A program made the position numbers and the translations under genes. Below, piece by piece: positions 1 through 12,102 of a stretch of DNA of 64,000 nt. Source of the DNA: Burhinus oedicnemus (Eukaryota; Chordata; Aves; Charadriiformes; Burhinidae); NCBI GenBank assembly GCA_008921705.1, contig VFFE01007600.1, forward strand, positions 331,248 to 395,247, given 5' to 3'. The notes below the pieces were generated by a model, which saw nothing but the letters and a program-made list of their open reading frames with translations, did not search any database and was not told the origin of the DNA. Numbering within the stretch: the first letter of the stretch is position 1; every line of letters begins with the position of its first letter.

Positions 1-1335
1 AGCCTATTCTCCAGAAGGTGTTTCACAGCAAATTTACAGATACTTTAATGCAATAATTATTTTTCAAAAATCTCCAAAAAGGTCATGGGGTGGTTATTAT
101 CTGACCTGAAGGGCTGAAAGTTTCCCAAGGCATAACTACATGTGCACACTTGAGCTCTCGTGAAACAGTCACTTTAAATGCAGGAATTAGCTCAACATCT
201 CTGGAATTTTTACCTTCCCTACTACGTATCATAACTGGGAGAGACCTTAAGAAAGGATTTCTGGCAGACATACTGTAAAACAAGAGTCTGGTGGACAAGA
301 GTCAAGCTGATTATTGAAAAAGTTCCATTTTTGCATATAGAAAAGTACCCCATCCTTTCTGCAAGTTTCAGTACTCCCATGTAAGCACTCCAAAAGAGCA
401 AGTGTGAAATTCTGTGGCAGCTTCATTTAACCTTGAAGGTTTAACCTGCTTCACTGCCTGAAAGCGTAAAGCATACACAACTCCTGCTGATGTAAAGATG
501 CTGAGTGTTGCTAAAAGTTCAACCAATATGCTTAGTTGTATTCAATGCAATTATGACTCTTGCTCAATGTATGAATCCTAGCGTAAGTTTGGTACTTGCA
601 TTATATTTAATACTCTTCTTTTGAACTATAGACCTCTGGACTGCTGCATTAGTAGGACTGAAGCTGTGAGTTTGTTATGTAAAGGTTCTGATGCACCCAA
701 TTTGGGAATGATTTGGAATAAGTACGTACTGAAAATAAGAAATACAATTTGAACGTACGTTTTATACTGTCCTCCACTAACTGCAGGCTGTTAACAACTT
801 CGAGTTATTTTACAGCACCAGAGAAATTCCCATTTTATTATAGTACAGGCATTATTGTGGTTCATGAAAGCAAAACAGAGGAGGTCTTAAGATTCTGCAC
901 TATGATTTTGTAGCAAGTAGTGGGTTGGCAGGCAGCAAAATCCTGCAGCATTTTTTGGCACACCTTCACATGTGAAACAGTCTCTAAGATAATCACTCAG
1001 ATTTACTCAAGGTTATTCAAGTTTTGTGGTATTCAGCCCTGGGGTTTAATTTAGTGACGTGTAATTCAAGGGCACAATGACTTGGAAATTGCTTGATATA
1101 CTCGTGACTTTGCAGGCAAATTCTGAAGCTTTGGCGAGGCCTAAAGTGTTGACTGCTCTCAGTTTTCATTTTGGCAATATCTGGAGGTATCTGTCATCCT
1201 GTTGTGAGTCAGTGCTTTGATGCTAGATAATTTGGATGAATAGAAGTAATTTCCTATTCTACCCTGGCACTTTAAAACAGATTTATTGTACAAATAACTT
1301 AAACGTATTTTCTTCTCTTCCCTCCCTCACTGTAG
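1..1335 (+). other. SFMBT1: SFMBT1 intron (partial, 5' end outside window)
   Basis: AT-rich sequence with no supported exon, ending in a pyrimidine-rich tract and the acceptor TGTAG before the first visible exon. Upstream SFMBT1 exons, including the four MBT repeats, lie outside the window. The small open frames here look like chance. Confidence 0.8.
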
Positions 1336-1445
1336 GTTCTCACTTTATTAATCAATGCAGCTTACAAACCTAGCCGTGTCCTGCGAGAACTGCAGTTGGA
1401 TGAAGAGGCTGCATGGCATGGGCATGGAGAGACCCTAAAAGCCAA
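1336..1445 (+). CDS. SFMBT1: SFMBT1 coding exon (SLED domain, first half)
   Basis: Acceptor TGTAG before GTTCTC, donor AA/GTAAAT. 110 nt, starts in phase 0 and leaves two bases. It encodes [20 protein letters not shown] and on to LKA, with a lysine split across the junction. Confidence 0.95.
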
Positions 1446-4400
1446 GTAAATTCTTGTCCTGTTCCCTGCTTATTGATCCCAGTAGCAAAGTTCTCTGTAG
1501 TTTATGCTTTGGCTTCTCACATTTCAGAGAAGGAAAAATTGCTTATAGCATATCAAGATGCTGATAACCATTAAACTGCCAAATCTTTATAAACTTCTTT
1601 ATGAATGTCTGGTGAAGTGCATCTGATTTTAATTCTCCTTAATATGCCAGGTGTGCTCTGCTACTGACATGTAAGCAGGTAGTGGTGAAGTGAGAGTGGT
1701 GTGGTACTGGTACAACATAGCATATACTCTGGCAGACCTGTAGGTGAGGTTTAAGATAATTTAACTCACCTGAAGATACTTGTCAGTATTTTGAAGCAAA
1801 ATCACATACTGCTTAGGAAGCTTCTCAGACTTCCATGGCACTTCCACACAAATTTCTCAGTGGAAAATTACTCTGAAGTTAAGTTGTAGCAGTGCTCTGA
1901 AATGGCCTGGCATTGAAGTCTTTCTACAACAGCCTACCCTAAAGCAATCCCTAGTTTTCCTGCTGAGCTTTTTGGGTTGGAGCTTCTTTGCAAGATTATT
2001 TTGTGGCTAGGAAAAAAGCAGTGATCGTATTTACATATATTTGATGAATCCAGATATTCCTTTATAGTCCAGTGATGGTCTTGTAATTAGGTCACTATGT
2101 CTGTTTACTACAGATTAGATTTTCCCAATGTGCCATAGCATGCTTTCCTGCATAGCTTTGAACATGTCAGTAATTCTTTGTTCGATCAGTTTCATGTGTA
2201 GCAAGACACCTTTCCATGTATTGAAGGATTGCTCTGGATTTGGACAATAGGAAGATCATATGAAAGGTTAATGTAAATAGAAAATGTAGCTGAAGAATAG
2301 AGGAAAAAAAAAATTGTTTAATTTCACTGAAGTTGCTGTGTGCCTTCTTTTGTCACAGTAGTGACACCAGGGATATCTGGACTATGATGATATAGCTCTT
2401 TTTTTTTGTGTGCATTAACTAGATACTTGCAGGCCTGAGACATCCCTAATAGATATCAGCACGTGCCACTAGCTGTGCTGGGAGAACAAAGCAGAAATGA
2501 TGAATGACTCTGGCAGATATTTCATAGTGTGGCTCTGTCAGTGTCATGGCAAAGCTGCTGAACTAAAAGAAATGTTTTCTTAATTTAAATCAAGCAGGAG
2601 CAATATGTGGAGTCATGGCAAGTGACTGTCCTGATGCATTGTTCGGCAGTTAGATGAAAGCTGATTGGAAATGTGACAGTAGTGCATTTGTTTGCCATAG
2701 CACGTGCATAGAATGGCTGACTAGAAGCTGTCTGCTGTTACCTTTATTAGCTGAATTGGTGCACTCCATCTTGGTTTTAGGGTCCAGCTGTCTACATCAT
2801 AGTGGACACTTCGGTACTATAAAAACAAAGAACGAACAAAGAAAACAAAACATCTAAACTTTGGGATGGTCCTCTCAGATGGTGTTTTGTAGTTGCTGGC
2901 AGGGCAGTGTTGCTGTGTTTGGTACTGCAGGCACCTCTCTGGTGCTGGCTTTGTTACGTTGCTTGAGGATCTGTCATAAGAGACAGCACTACCTGTTTCC
3001 AGGACTTGCCAGTCCATAAAGGTCCTCATTGCTCAGGTTTTCCTTGAGTTTGATCTCAAAGCAATATTCTTGTACAACTCTGAGTGAAGTACTTTTATCC
3101 TGGTAATTAGAGGATTACTGAATTACGACGATATTTTTAATGCTAGGTACAAAGGGAAGAGCTACCGTGCAACTGTGGAAGTTGTGAGGACGGCAGACCG
3201 GGTGGCAGATTTCTGTAGAAAAACATGCATTAAGCTGGAATGTTGTCCAAACCTCTTCGGCCCTCAGATGGTGCTGGATAAGTGTTCAGAGAACTGCTCT
3301 GTCCTGACAAAGACTAAATACAGTGAGTAGGCCACTGATCTCAAACTGAGGTGGGGCTTGGGGTGTTATATTTTGGTTTTCTTCTGGCTTTGGCTCCAGA
3401 AGGAGACAAAAATCCATTGCTTTGCTTACACAAGGAGCAGCTCAAGCACTACATACACAGGCATACAAAATACGTGCCACTGTGTAGAGGAGAAAAAATG
3501 ATTTCTATATTAGGTAATAGAACCATGCCTTAACTTTTTGTTGTATGCTTAGAGCTTTGTCGTCTTAAGACAACTTTTGGGACAAGAACTGACTATAATA
3601 TTGTAATTTAAGTGGCATTGTAATTGCTTCTACTAATTCATTGTGGAACAAAATAAAACACCGTCAAGCTCTTTTCTTAGCTTCTAGGGTTTTATAGGTT
3701 TTTAGGGTTTTTTTTTTAAACTAACTTCAAGCATATTTGGCACTGTGAGAACAAACAGTGCATTGAGGCCATGTTTAAAAACTACAAAACATCACAAAAA
3801 GTGCCATTAAATTGGACCAAGCCTGTAGCTGATGATAAAATCTGATCACTTGGGGCTTTTCAGAGATAGAGGAAGTAAATCTTTATAGCACTCTTCTTCC
3901 TTAGACCAAGTTGAAGAGGAAAGTATAGACATACACATTTTGAAGGCTTGCAGAATTGGGATTTCTCTTGGGAAATACCCTTCTACTGATTTTCCAGTCC
4001 TGATGATGGACAAACATATCTAGTGACATTGAAGATGCATTTCAACATGGCGCTCCTTTCTTCTGTCCTGGTAGCACACTATTATGGAAAGCGGAAAAAC
4101 AAGCGGATAGGCAGGCCTCCGGGTGGCCACAGTAACCTGGAAGTAGCCATGAAGAAACCAAATAAAAGACGGAAGAGACGAAAACATTTTTTTGTTCATA
4201 AGAAAAAACGTTCTTCTACTTCAGTGGATAACACTCCAGCTGGATCTCCCCAGGTATGAGACTGCCAACAACTTTAATAGGTATGATATGTGATCTTCAA
4301 GAAGCTACATCTGAAACAACAAGCTTTTAGTTCCTTGTAACCTCAGGTTCTCAGGTTACAGCTGACAAATGGGTAGCAATTGTAGCTTTTGTCCTAAACT

Positions 4401-6367
4401 TCCCATTGCTTTTTTTTTTTTCCCCTACCTCTTCAGGGCAGTGGAGGAGAAGAGGAGGATGACCAGGATGAGGTAGATGAAGAATCTCTGACTGAAGATA
4501 GTACTTCAGAGCACCAAGATGAATTGCTTGAGGAATCAGAGGTATCAGAGAAGAAATCACTGTCCTCCTCTCCTACACAGAGTGAACTGTCTCATTCCCT
4601 GGCTCAGGACCGAGACAAACGGAAGAGAAAGCTCAGGACCTTTTCCTTTTCTGATGATGAAAATAAACCTCCTTCACCAAAGGTACCTTTGAATGTGGAT
4701 TTGCAGTCTCACTGGCTCACTGTTGGGCAAGCATGAATATCTTGGGAGTATTAACCATCAGATGTGTTCTTATATTCTCATATTCTCTGTTACTGCATAA
4801 AGGGCATTGTGAAGACACTACAGAAAATTAAAAATCGTTATTTTTATTACAATCATATTACAGGACTGTAAGAAAGACTAAACAGAAAGCTGTAGACAGA
4901 ACAGTGAAGTTTCCATTTGCCAGCTGTTAGCAGTCCTTGGTTCAACCCGAGCAGGGATGTGATGTCGACTAAATCCTGGTTTTAGATCCCTGCTTACTGG
5001 CTATAACATTGTTCTAACCTCCACCCTCAGCACAATGCTATTCTGCACATCACTGCTAACCAAGAAACCTCTACAATTTGAGCTCTCATTAGAACTTTAT
5101 TCGGCAGCTGAATGTTTGAGTGTGGGGGAGTAGAGGGGAGTGTTGGTCCATTGCGTATGTAATATTTTGGGAATTCTTTTTGCGCTGGGTGGCTTGTCTA
5201 GGACATGAAGATGGAAGTTGCTGAAAAGCTGCAGCTAGACAGTAACCCTCTGGAATGGAGTGTGGCTGACGTTGTACGATTCCTCAAATCCACTGACTGT
5301 GCACCACTGGCAAGAATTTTCCTTGATCAGGTATGGTTTTCTGTCTGTTAAAATGTTGAATCTGTTACTTTGCTTCTTACCCTCTAATGAATCACAAAAA
5401 AAAGCTAGTTTAAATTTTATAATAGGGTTTTGAGGGAACAAAAAGACGTGCAACCTTTGCATGCGCAACAACAGTTGGGAGAGGAGGGTTAAGGGAATGG
5501 CCAGAATTTTTCAGGTTTCTATAACTTGAGTGGAGGACGTTTTGGTCTATGGGGCATCCGAATCCCAAAACAGTAGAGAATGCCTGCAACAAAGCAGCAT
5601 GAAGGCAGGAGCCTGTTGTCTAGGACACAGAGTTTTGCCACTTGCATTGGCTTTTCCAAATGATAAATGTTGTCTGTTCTGCAGACTAACTGCAGGTATC
5701 ACAGTGTTGTACAGCTGCCCAACGAGTGAACATTTTTGTGCTGAAGTATGACAACTAGAGTACAAGCATGAGTCAAGTTAACATTGTTCTTGCATCTTTG
5801 TTCTTGCCACAAAAAACATCATCTGTCAAGACTAGTACTGGAAGTGGTGATGAGTATGGTTTATGATAGATGTTCCAGAAGATGTACTTTTCCTTGTAGA
5901 ATCTCTATTTCTCTAGAAAGATGCAAAGGATAGGTAAAGAGACTTTCTGCATTAAATTGTCTTGGTTTCTGTTACTAGGTTTATTTTTTAAAAATAACGT
6001 ATCATGAGGTTCTGTCCCTTAGCCAGTGAATTTGAGCTGACATTTTAAGAAATAAGTTAATTTGTTGTGAGAAAGAGAGATTATTTTTTTTAAGCTGCCT
6101 GGAGTAGCATGAAAGGAAATACCTGATTCAGAAACTGTCCTGAATCTGAAATTACAGCAAGTCAAAGCTGAAGGAACAGGGAAAATAAAAATGCAAAGTG
6201 ACTATAGAGTTTTTGTCTTCTGACAGGAAATCGATGGCCAGGCACTGCTGCTACTGACCCTGCCCACCGTTCAGGAGTGTATGGACTTGAAGCTTGGGCC
6301 AGCTATTAAACTTTGCCATCACATTGAGAGGGTCAAACTTGCCTTTTACCAGCAGTTTGCTAACTGA
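1336..6367 (+). CDS. SFMBT1: SFMBT1, C-terminal coding part (six exons, 326 residues)
   Basis: Scm-like with four MBT domains protein 1, a nuclear Polycomb-related repressor that binds methylated histone tails through its MBT repeats. Only the last six coding exons are present: 1336-1445, 3147-3322, 4075-4253, 4437-4682, 5202-5330 and 6227-6367. Numbering from the first residue here, residues 1 to about 100 form the SLED domain ([31 protein letters not shown]). Residues 100-155 are very basic ([27 protein letters not shown]) and include a GRP core like an AT-hook and likely nuclear localisation signals. Residues 156-237 are acidic and serine-rich ([12 protein letters not shown]). Residues 250-326 form the C-terminal SAM domain ([30 protein letters not shown]), ending FAN-TGA. 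SFMBT1 rather than SFMBT2 is chosen because of the linker sequences ([30 protein letters not shown]). All splice phases agree and no frame is broken. Confidence 0.97.
1446..3146 (+). other. SFMBT1: SFMBT1 intron, 1.7 kb
   Basis: GT-AG intron. No exon, RNA gene or recognisable repeat seen. T-rich and A-rich runs occur near 2300 and 2400. Confidence 0.85.
3147..3322 (+). CDS. SFMBT1: SFMBT1 coding exon (SLED domain, second half)
   Basis: Acceptor TGCTAG, donor A/GTGAGT. 176 nt. It encodes [19 protein letters not shown], then the cysteine-rich segment [15 protein letters not shown] and [13 protein letters not shown], typical of SLED domains. Confidence 0.96.
4075..4253 (+). CDS. SFMBT1: SFMBT1 coding exon (basic linker, AT-hook-like)
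   Basis: Acceptor GGTAG, donor CAG/GTATGA. 179 nt, ends in phase 0. It encodes [19 protein letters not shown], a run of Arg/Lys ([11 protein letters not shown]) and DNTPAGSPQ. The GRP core flanked by basic residues resembles an AT-hook and the basic clusters suit nuclear import. Confidence 0.97.
4437..4682 (+). CDS. SFMBT1: SFMBT1 coding exon (acidic, serine-rich linker)
   Basis: Acceptor TTCAG preceded by a long T/C tract, donor AAG/GTACCT. 246 nt, 82 codons, phase 0 at both ends. Begins [16 protein letters not shown] and ends [15 protein letters not shown]. Probably disordered. Confidence 0.97.
5202..5330 (+). CDS. SFMBT1: SFMBT1 coding exon (SAM domain, first half)
   Basis: Acceptor TCTAG, donor CAG/GTATGG. 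129 nt, phase 0 at both ends. It encodes [19 protein letters not shown] and [14 protein letters not shown], the N-terminal helices of the SAM fold. Confidence 0.97.
5331..6226 (+). other. SFMBT1: SFMBT1 last intron
   Basis: GT-AG intron of 896 bp ending TTCTGACAG. No additional feature seen. Confidence 0.85.
6227..6367 (+). CDS. SFMBT1: SFMBT1 terminal coding exon (SAM domain, second half, stop)
   Basis: Acceptor TGACAG, then [32 protein letters not shown] and YQQFAN, followed by TGA at 6365-6367. 141 nt, phase 0. Confidence 0.98.
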   Translation, partial: EIDGQALLLLTLPTVQECMDLKLGPAIKLCHHIERVKLAFYQQFAN

Positions 6368-9300
6368 GGAGCAGCCAAGTTGAAGTGGGCCTTTGAAGCA
6401 CAACTACAAAAAAACGCTCCTTTCTCTCTAGCAAGAAAAGCCAAATGAAGTTAAACTGGGGCCCTGGTGACCGAAGAGTGTCTGTCAGCCTCAGTTTTTC
6501 ACTTTGACAAAAGAAAGACAACATCTGGAGCAAAATGCCAATGCAAACACAGGGGCTACTCTACCAGCTGCCAGCTCGGGAACACAATAGTCTCTTGCTC
6601 TATGGTTCCCTTTTTTTAATGTATTTTTTAATGATTACAGAAAAGTCTCCTCTGGTGGGAAATGACATTTCAATAGTTCTGTTGGCACAGAACTTTAAAA
6701 GGAGAAACAGATCCTGTTTACGTTAGCATGTAGGCTGCCAGAAATAACCTTTCTCTGTTCCTGATGATTCACAGAATCCCCTTCCCTCCCTGTGGGCAAA
6801 CACTTGCTTTACCACAGCACTGGCTTTGGAATGTGCTCTTTGCACATTCGTGTGTTAATGTTGAGTTTTTTAATGAATTTGTTCATTGTTAGGACAATGA
6901 TGTGGCCACAGGGTTCTGAATGTACAGTATAGCAAGAGTGTAGTTACTTTTGGATTTTGTTTTGTTTATTTTGGTTTTTTGTTTCGTTGTTGGATTTTTG
7001 TTTTGTTTTTACTACCTCTCTAGCCTGAACAGTAGAAGTGATGAACTAAAAAGGGAGGGAACTACTACTTCTGGACAAATTGTCTGTAGCTGCACAGCAA
7101 TCTCTTCTTTAGGCATGTCAGGAGTACAAATCAGTATCATCATAGAGAGCTTCTGTTCCAAAGCTTTAGCTGAAAGCTGCGTAGGCTTAACCTGGATGTT
7201 ACCTTTTTCTCAGATGTCAGAAAACGTGATTATTTTGCACTTCTCTTACAGGTGGGCTGTAGGAAAAAGGAAGGAAAGAGAAAGTGCCTCTGCATTTTCT
7301 ATATTTTGATTGTCAGATAAAATTTCTTTTTTTTTTTAATTGTGTGAAGTTATTTCCTTTTTCTTACAGCAAACAATTTGGCCATGTACACAGAGCCTGT
7401 CAGCAGACTTTTGCTTTCCTCCTTGAATATCTTTTTAGAGAATAAACTAAGAAAATGGCAGTCAATAGAGGACTGCAGCTTAGCTCTGCCAGTGTTTGGC
7501 AGAAACTATCTTATGAGCATGACTTTGTATTTTTAACTATTTACAGCTGCCAGGATCAGACTTGATGAAAATGTGGGGGGTGGGAAGGGGTTTTGTGCTT
7601 TTTTTAGAGAGAAGGAAAAGGACCAGAGGGACATCTAGTTTCATCAGTAGACCCACAGTAGGATGAACTGCTGATTTTAATTTTCCAGGGTAACAAAACC
7701 CAATCAGCCACTTGCTGTAGACCTGCGCTTTACAATTTAAGTAACAGGGCTTACCTTACTTTCCATTAAAGATGTGGGAAACTCGCATCAGGCTCAAGAT
7801 CTGCATCAAATAAGCATTAGGTTTCAGATGGCTTGCATTCATTCCCTCTGCCTGTTCTCAGAGTATTTGGGGGAGCACAGGCAGGAGCTTTATGTGTGCA
7901 GCCCTGGTCCTTTATCTCCTATTCAAATACATTTTTGCAGAAAGCCCCTGGCATTTGAGGTAGGAAGGTGCTCACTGCAGGAGTTTGTTTTGGAAAGATG
8001 CCTTTGGTGGTTTCTGATAAACACTGGTTACTCAGGTCAAATGGATTGATTCAATGGTCTCTTGAGCCTGATGTGATCAGTTGTTCTGATACTGTGAGCC
8101 GTAGGATTCAGCGAGGAGGTCATCTGTAAACTAAGAGCTGAGTTTGCATAATCTATGTGTCTGTATTTGCCACATAGGTGTTGAGGGAGAGCTACCTCCA
8201 ATGAAAACTGTAAACTAAGCAAAGCTAAATAACTGGGGTTTATTTCTTTTGCCCCTTAGAATATCTGTCTAGTCAAGGCAGAACTATATACAGAAGTGCT
8301 AAAATCAGATAAATTTTTTTCCGTTCCAGAATCAAAACATGAATGTCAGACAGACTGTTTACTAGCTGAGTATTCTTGAGGGAGGGAAGGCAGTGTGTAG
8401 CTAGGACAATTTTTTTTCTCCGAAGTTGTAAGCAGAGTCTGAAAACAGAATTAAATAGAAATCAAAGTGCCCCTCTTCTTCCTCACACCAGATACGTAGC
8501 CAATAAATGGATGTTTTGGCTCTTGATGTTGTGCTTAGGTCATCTGCCTGTACTCTGTTCCCTTAGGACAAGCTCAGTGATAAGCCATTAGGCCTGAAAA
8601 AATTTTTGAAAGAAACATTGCTGCTGTATGTCAGTGTCTTGTCTTGAGAAATTTCACCAGCAGAGAACTTCTGGGCTGGAAGATGATGCTTTTGGATCAT
8701 ATTTGTCATTCTTCAGGGTTTCCAGAATTCCATTGCACTGATGCCCAGCAGAATTGACCTGCATAGCCAAGAGATGTTGTTTCCACCTTTCCCCATGGAC
8801 AGACAGATGTCTTTTTAAGTAGTTGTCAGGAGAGAACAGAGCTTAAAGGGTAATTTAGTGAACCTGTTAACACGGCACCTAGGGTTTTAAATACAAATGT
8901 CATATTTCTTTTTCTTACTAAATGAAGCAGTCAGCAGTTTCAGAGGTTAGTGGGATACTTACTCGTCACCTTTGGCATGTTTTATAGGCTGAATTTTTCT
9001 GCCTTGTTTTGGGAGGCACTGACAGTCTGGTCCCAATGGGATCTATTTTAGTTGAGATTTTCAAAAGGGATGTTTTCATTATTTGTGAAATGTTTTTATG
9101 CTGCACACGGGTACTGTACACTCTGTTTCCTGGAAAAAAATGCACTCTGTTTTATTGCTGGATTTAAAAGGGATAATTGGGGCTTTATCTTGATGGATGG
9201 TGTTTCTACTTTACTCTGTTTCAAGTTCTTCTTTCTCTATGCCTGGCAGATGACACAACTGCACTTATATTTGTTCATCTTACTCCAACATGACTTGAAA

Positions 9301-11800
9301 TTGGCTTATGTGCTGCTTTAGTTGCTCTTTTTCTTCAAAACTGGATTTCGGGTAGCCAATGGCTTTGGGTGATACCAATGTTTCACCAGCAGGAGTTGCT
9401 GGGACTGTATTAATTTAAGCTTCAGGAATTTGTGCTGTCCTCTACCACATCCATTCACCATAAGATATGACAAAGCTGGAGTCCAGAGAAAGGCAGTGGT
9501 GTCTTGCACAAATGTCTTCAGTACAAGAAAATGAGCCCTCCATTGGGCCTCGTGTACTGTTTATGTGGATGGTAAAAGGAGATTACCCTTGGCTGACCCA
9601 TTGAGGGTTTGTATTCTTGCTTGTTTCACTTTCATATGCATTGTACAGTCTTGGTTTTGCACATCATAGCATTAGAAACCTGGCGGTGCCTCCATATGGC
9701 ACTTGTACTGTGCTAAGCTTAGCCTTGTTAGGCAGAAAGATTTATTTTTTTTTTAATTTTATTTTTTTTTAGCTACTATAGTGTGGTTTCTGCACCGCAC
9801 AAAGAGTCCATAACAGAGAAGTACTTGACCTCCAAAAATGTCATGGAGGGTTAACATGGTAAACTTACCCCCCAAAGCATGAGCAGCTTGCAGTCCATCC
9901 TAAACTGAAAGCAATGCTTCCAGAACAGGAGAGGTACAGCACTGATCTTGGTGAATGAAGACTACTTTTTTCTAACGCTAAACATTTCTGAAAGTTGCTC
10001 TTTGAGGAATGAAACAAAAGGCAGATTCATTTGTGTGTTGTATAGAACTCCAGGAGTGTTTGCAGTCTCTCCTGGGATTACTGGAAACAGTACATACAGA
10101 GTTTGGGAGTGGTTGTTAACATTACTTTCTCTTGTCACAACTTTCAGCAGTATTTTGTTGTTGTTTTAGGATTTGCTAGTGTTTATTCTTGATTCCAGTG
10201 ATGCTTTAAAGGAGAGAAGGAGTATTTAGCTGCTAGGTCCTCAGAAGTGTAAATATATTTACAGTTGATTGGACTGAGCACTCCATTCTTCTGTATAAAG
10301 AACAAAGACTTGGTACGTTGTTAGCAAAAGGCAAAGTGGCTTGCAAGATTTTTGAATGTAATGGAATAGGCTTCAAAACTGTCAAGCTGGAATTGGAGAC
10401 TGGATACCAAATCTGTTGTTAGAGGAGAAGTTACTAGATGAAGTAGCCTTACCGGAACACCAAAAGTACGATGATCCTATACAAAGCTACTCCTTAATCA
10501 GTCCTGTTACATAGTGGCAGACCCGTTACTGCCTGCTGTGAGCTCAAATTACCCAAAAGTAACTAAGCACAAAGACACAGGCTCTGTCAGGAAACTTCAA
10601 GTGTTGGCTGAAGCCTCCACTTTAAAGGGATTGTGTGCTGAACCCACATTTCAGAGTGCTGCCAACCTTCCCCAAACATGCATGTAGCCTTGTTTTCAAA
10701 GGCAGCCTTTCGGGCGAAGGATTAGAATGGGACTTGGGAACACCAGATACAATAAGACTGTTTAATTGTCATGTGTTTTCTGAAAAAAGCCAAACCAAAA
10801 GGAAAAAAAAAACCCAAAAAACACAACAAACAAAACTGTATTAAATATAGCAAAAATGAGTTAAGGTTTTTGACACTTTGTATCCACGGTCATTTCTAGC
10901 TTCCTCAACGTGGCATCTGGTGTTCTGAAATGCACCAGACATATAAATGGACTTTTTGATGAGAAGACAAATTTATTCTGTTAGGTGCAAAGCCAGCAGT
11001 GTTTGGCTCAGCTTTAAGCCATGGAAGCGAGCAGGTCTTGCGCTGACAAAATTCAGAGGCAGTAGGTCTAACTGACTTAGCACAAACATGGTCACAGAGC
11101 TTGTGGAAGTCCTCTAGCCTTGCACAGTTCAAGAGGAACAGGCCTTCTGCTTGAGACACGGGGACGGCTTACTCAAGTTGTGTGAATGAACAATGAAGTC
11201 CGGGCACAAATGAATTCTTGCCCACTCTGGAAGTTGTTGAGCACCAGTTTCCAAGAAACCTTGTGGAAAAAAAAAATCTGGAGGTGTCATGTTTCTCCTC
11301 TTTCATTTTTTTTTAGAAATTTCTTCTTAAAATAAATTTTAAATAATCTTTGTAGACAATCAGAGGCCTTCTAGGAGACTCTACCCTAAAGGGTACCTGC
11401 TCTCCACCTGTGGGCCTCTTTCTTATACTAACTCATTGGAACTGATGCACTTTTCCTGTATTTTGCCTTTTTTAATTAGCTGCTTGTTCTTAAACAAAGA
11501 TTTAAATGCATATTGTGTTGTGTCCCTTCTGCTTGTTGTTTTATCTTTCTTTAACTTTTAAATATATATATATATATGCAGTGAGACTGAAGTACTACAT
11601 GGAAGAGAAACATGCACAAGAAAATATGCCTATTAAGTCCCACCATTGTTTGAGCAGGTGTAACAATTTAATCAGAGGATTTTTTAAAAAATATTTTGGA
11701 TGGATATTTTGCTTGTTTTGTCTGTAAATAGTGTACATAAGTTTGTGGTATATGACAGTTTTAAGTGTTGTAAGAAAATTAAAAAAGATACTTAAACTGT
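6368..11800 (+). other. SFMBT1: Probable SFMBT1 3'UTR and 3' flank
   Basis: No supported coding sequence follows the stop for several kilobases. T- and GT-rich stretches (near 6950-7015) and several possible poly(A) signals fit a long 3'UTR with alternative ends. Candidates are AATAAA at 7441-7446, AATAAA near 11328 and ATTAAA at 11778-11783. Which are used cannot be told without transcript data. Confidence 0.55.
11562..11577. repeat. (AT)n microsatellite
   Basis: Uninterrupted alternating A and T, about eight units, in the SFMBT1 3' flank. Confidence 0.9.
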
Positions 11801-12053
11801 TACGGATGGCTTTGGTGTTAATATAACGATAAATACTGTTGCTTACCATGAGCAATTTTCTATCTTACAAAAGTGTGGGGAAAACTGTATAGCGTGTTCT
11901 GTTACTTGCATAAAAGGTAAATGCAGACCACATAAATAACACTTGCACAGGCTTCATGTTAAGAGCTTGATTGGGTTGTATATAGTTTCCTCAAATGCAG
12001 GAATCCTGTTTCTGTAAGCCGCCTTCTAATGTAACAGATTTTGTGTTTCACAG

Positions 12054-12102
12054 GATGCTGAAGCTATCATACAAGAGCTGAGGACAGAACCTATGAATTG
12101 GG
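12054..12102 (+). other. Exon-like segment of unknown gene
   Basis: A good acceptor (TGTGTTTCACAG) is followed by an open frame starting DAEAIIQELRTEPMNW and a possible donor GTAATT after 49 nt. If the donor is ignored the frame stays open for about 61 codons. Acceptor phase would fit SFMBT1 exon 5202-5330 (phase 0), so it could be an alternative terminal exon. It could equally be a noncoding transcript or chance. Confidence 0.22.

Noticed and set aside
6950..7309. 119-codon + strand frame with a hydrophobic start
   Set aside because: It lies in T/GT-rich SFMBT1 3'UTR; the hydrophobic residues come from TTT and GTT runs, with no family resemblance.
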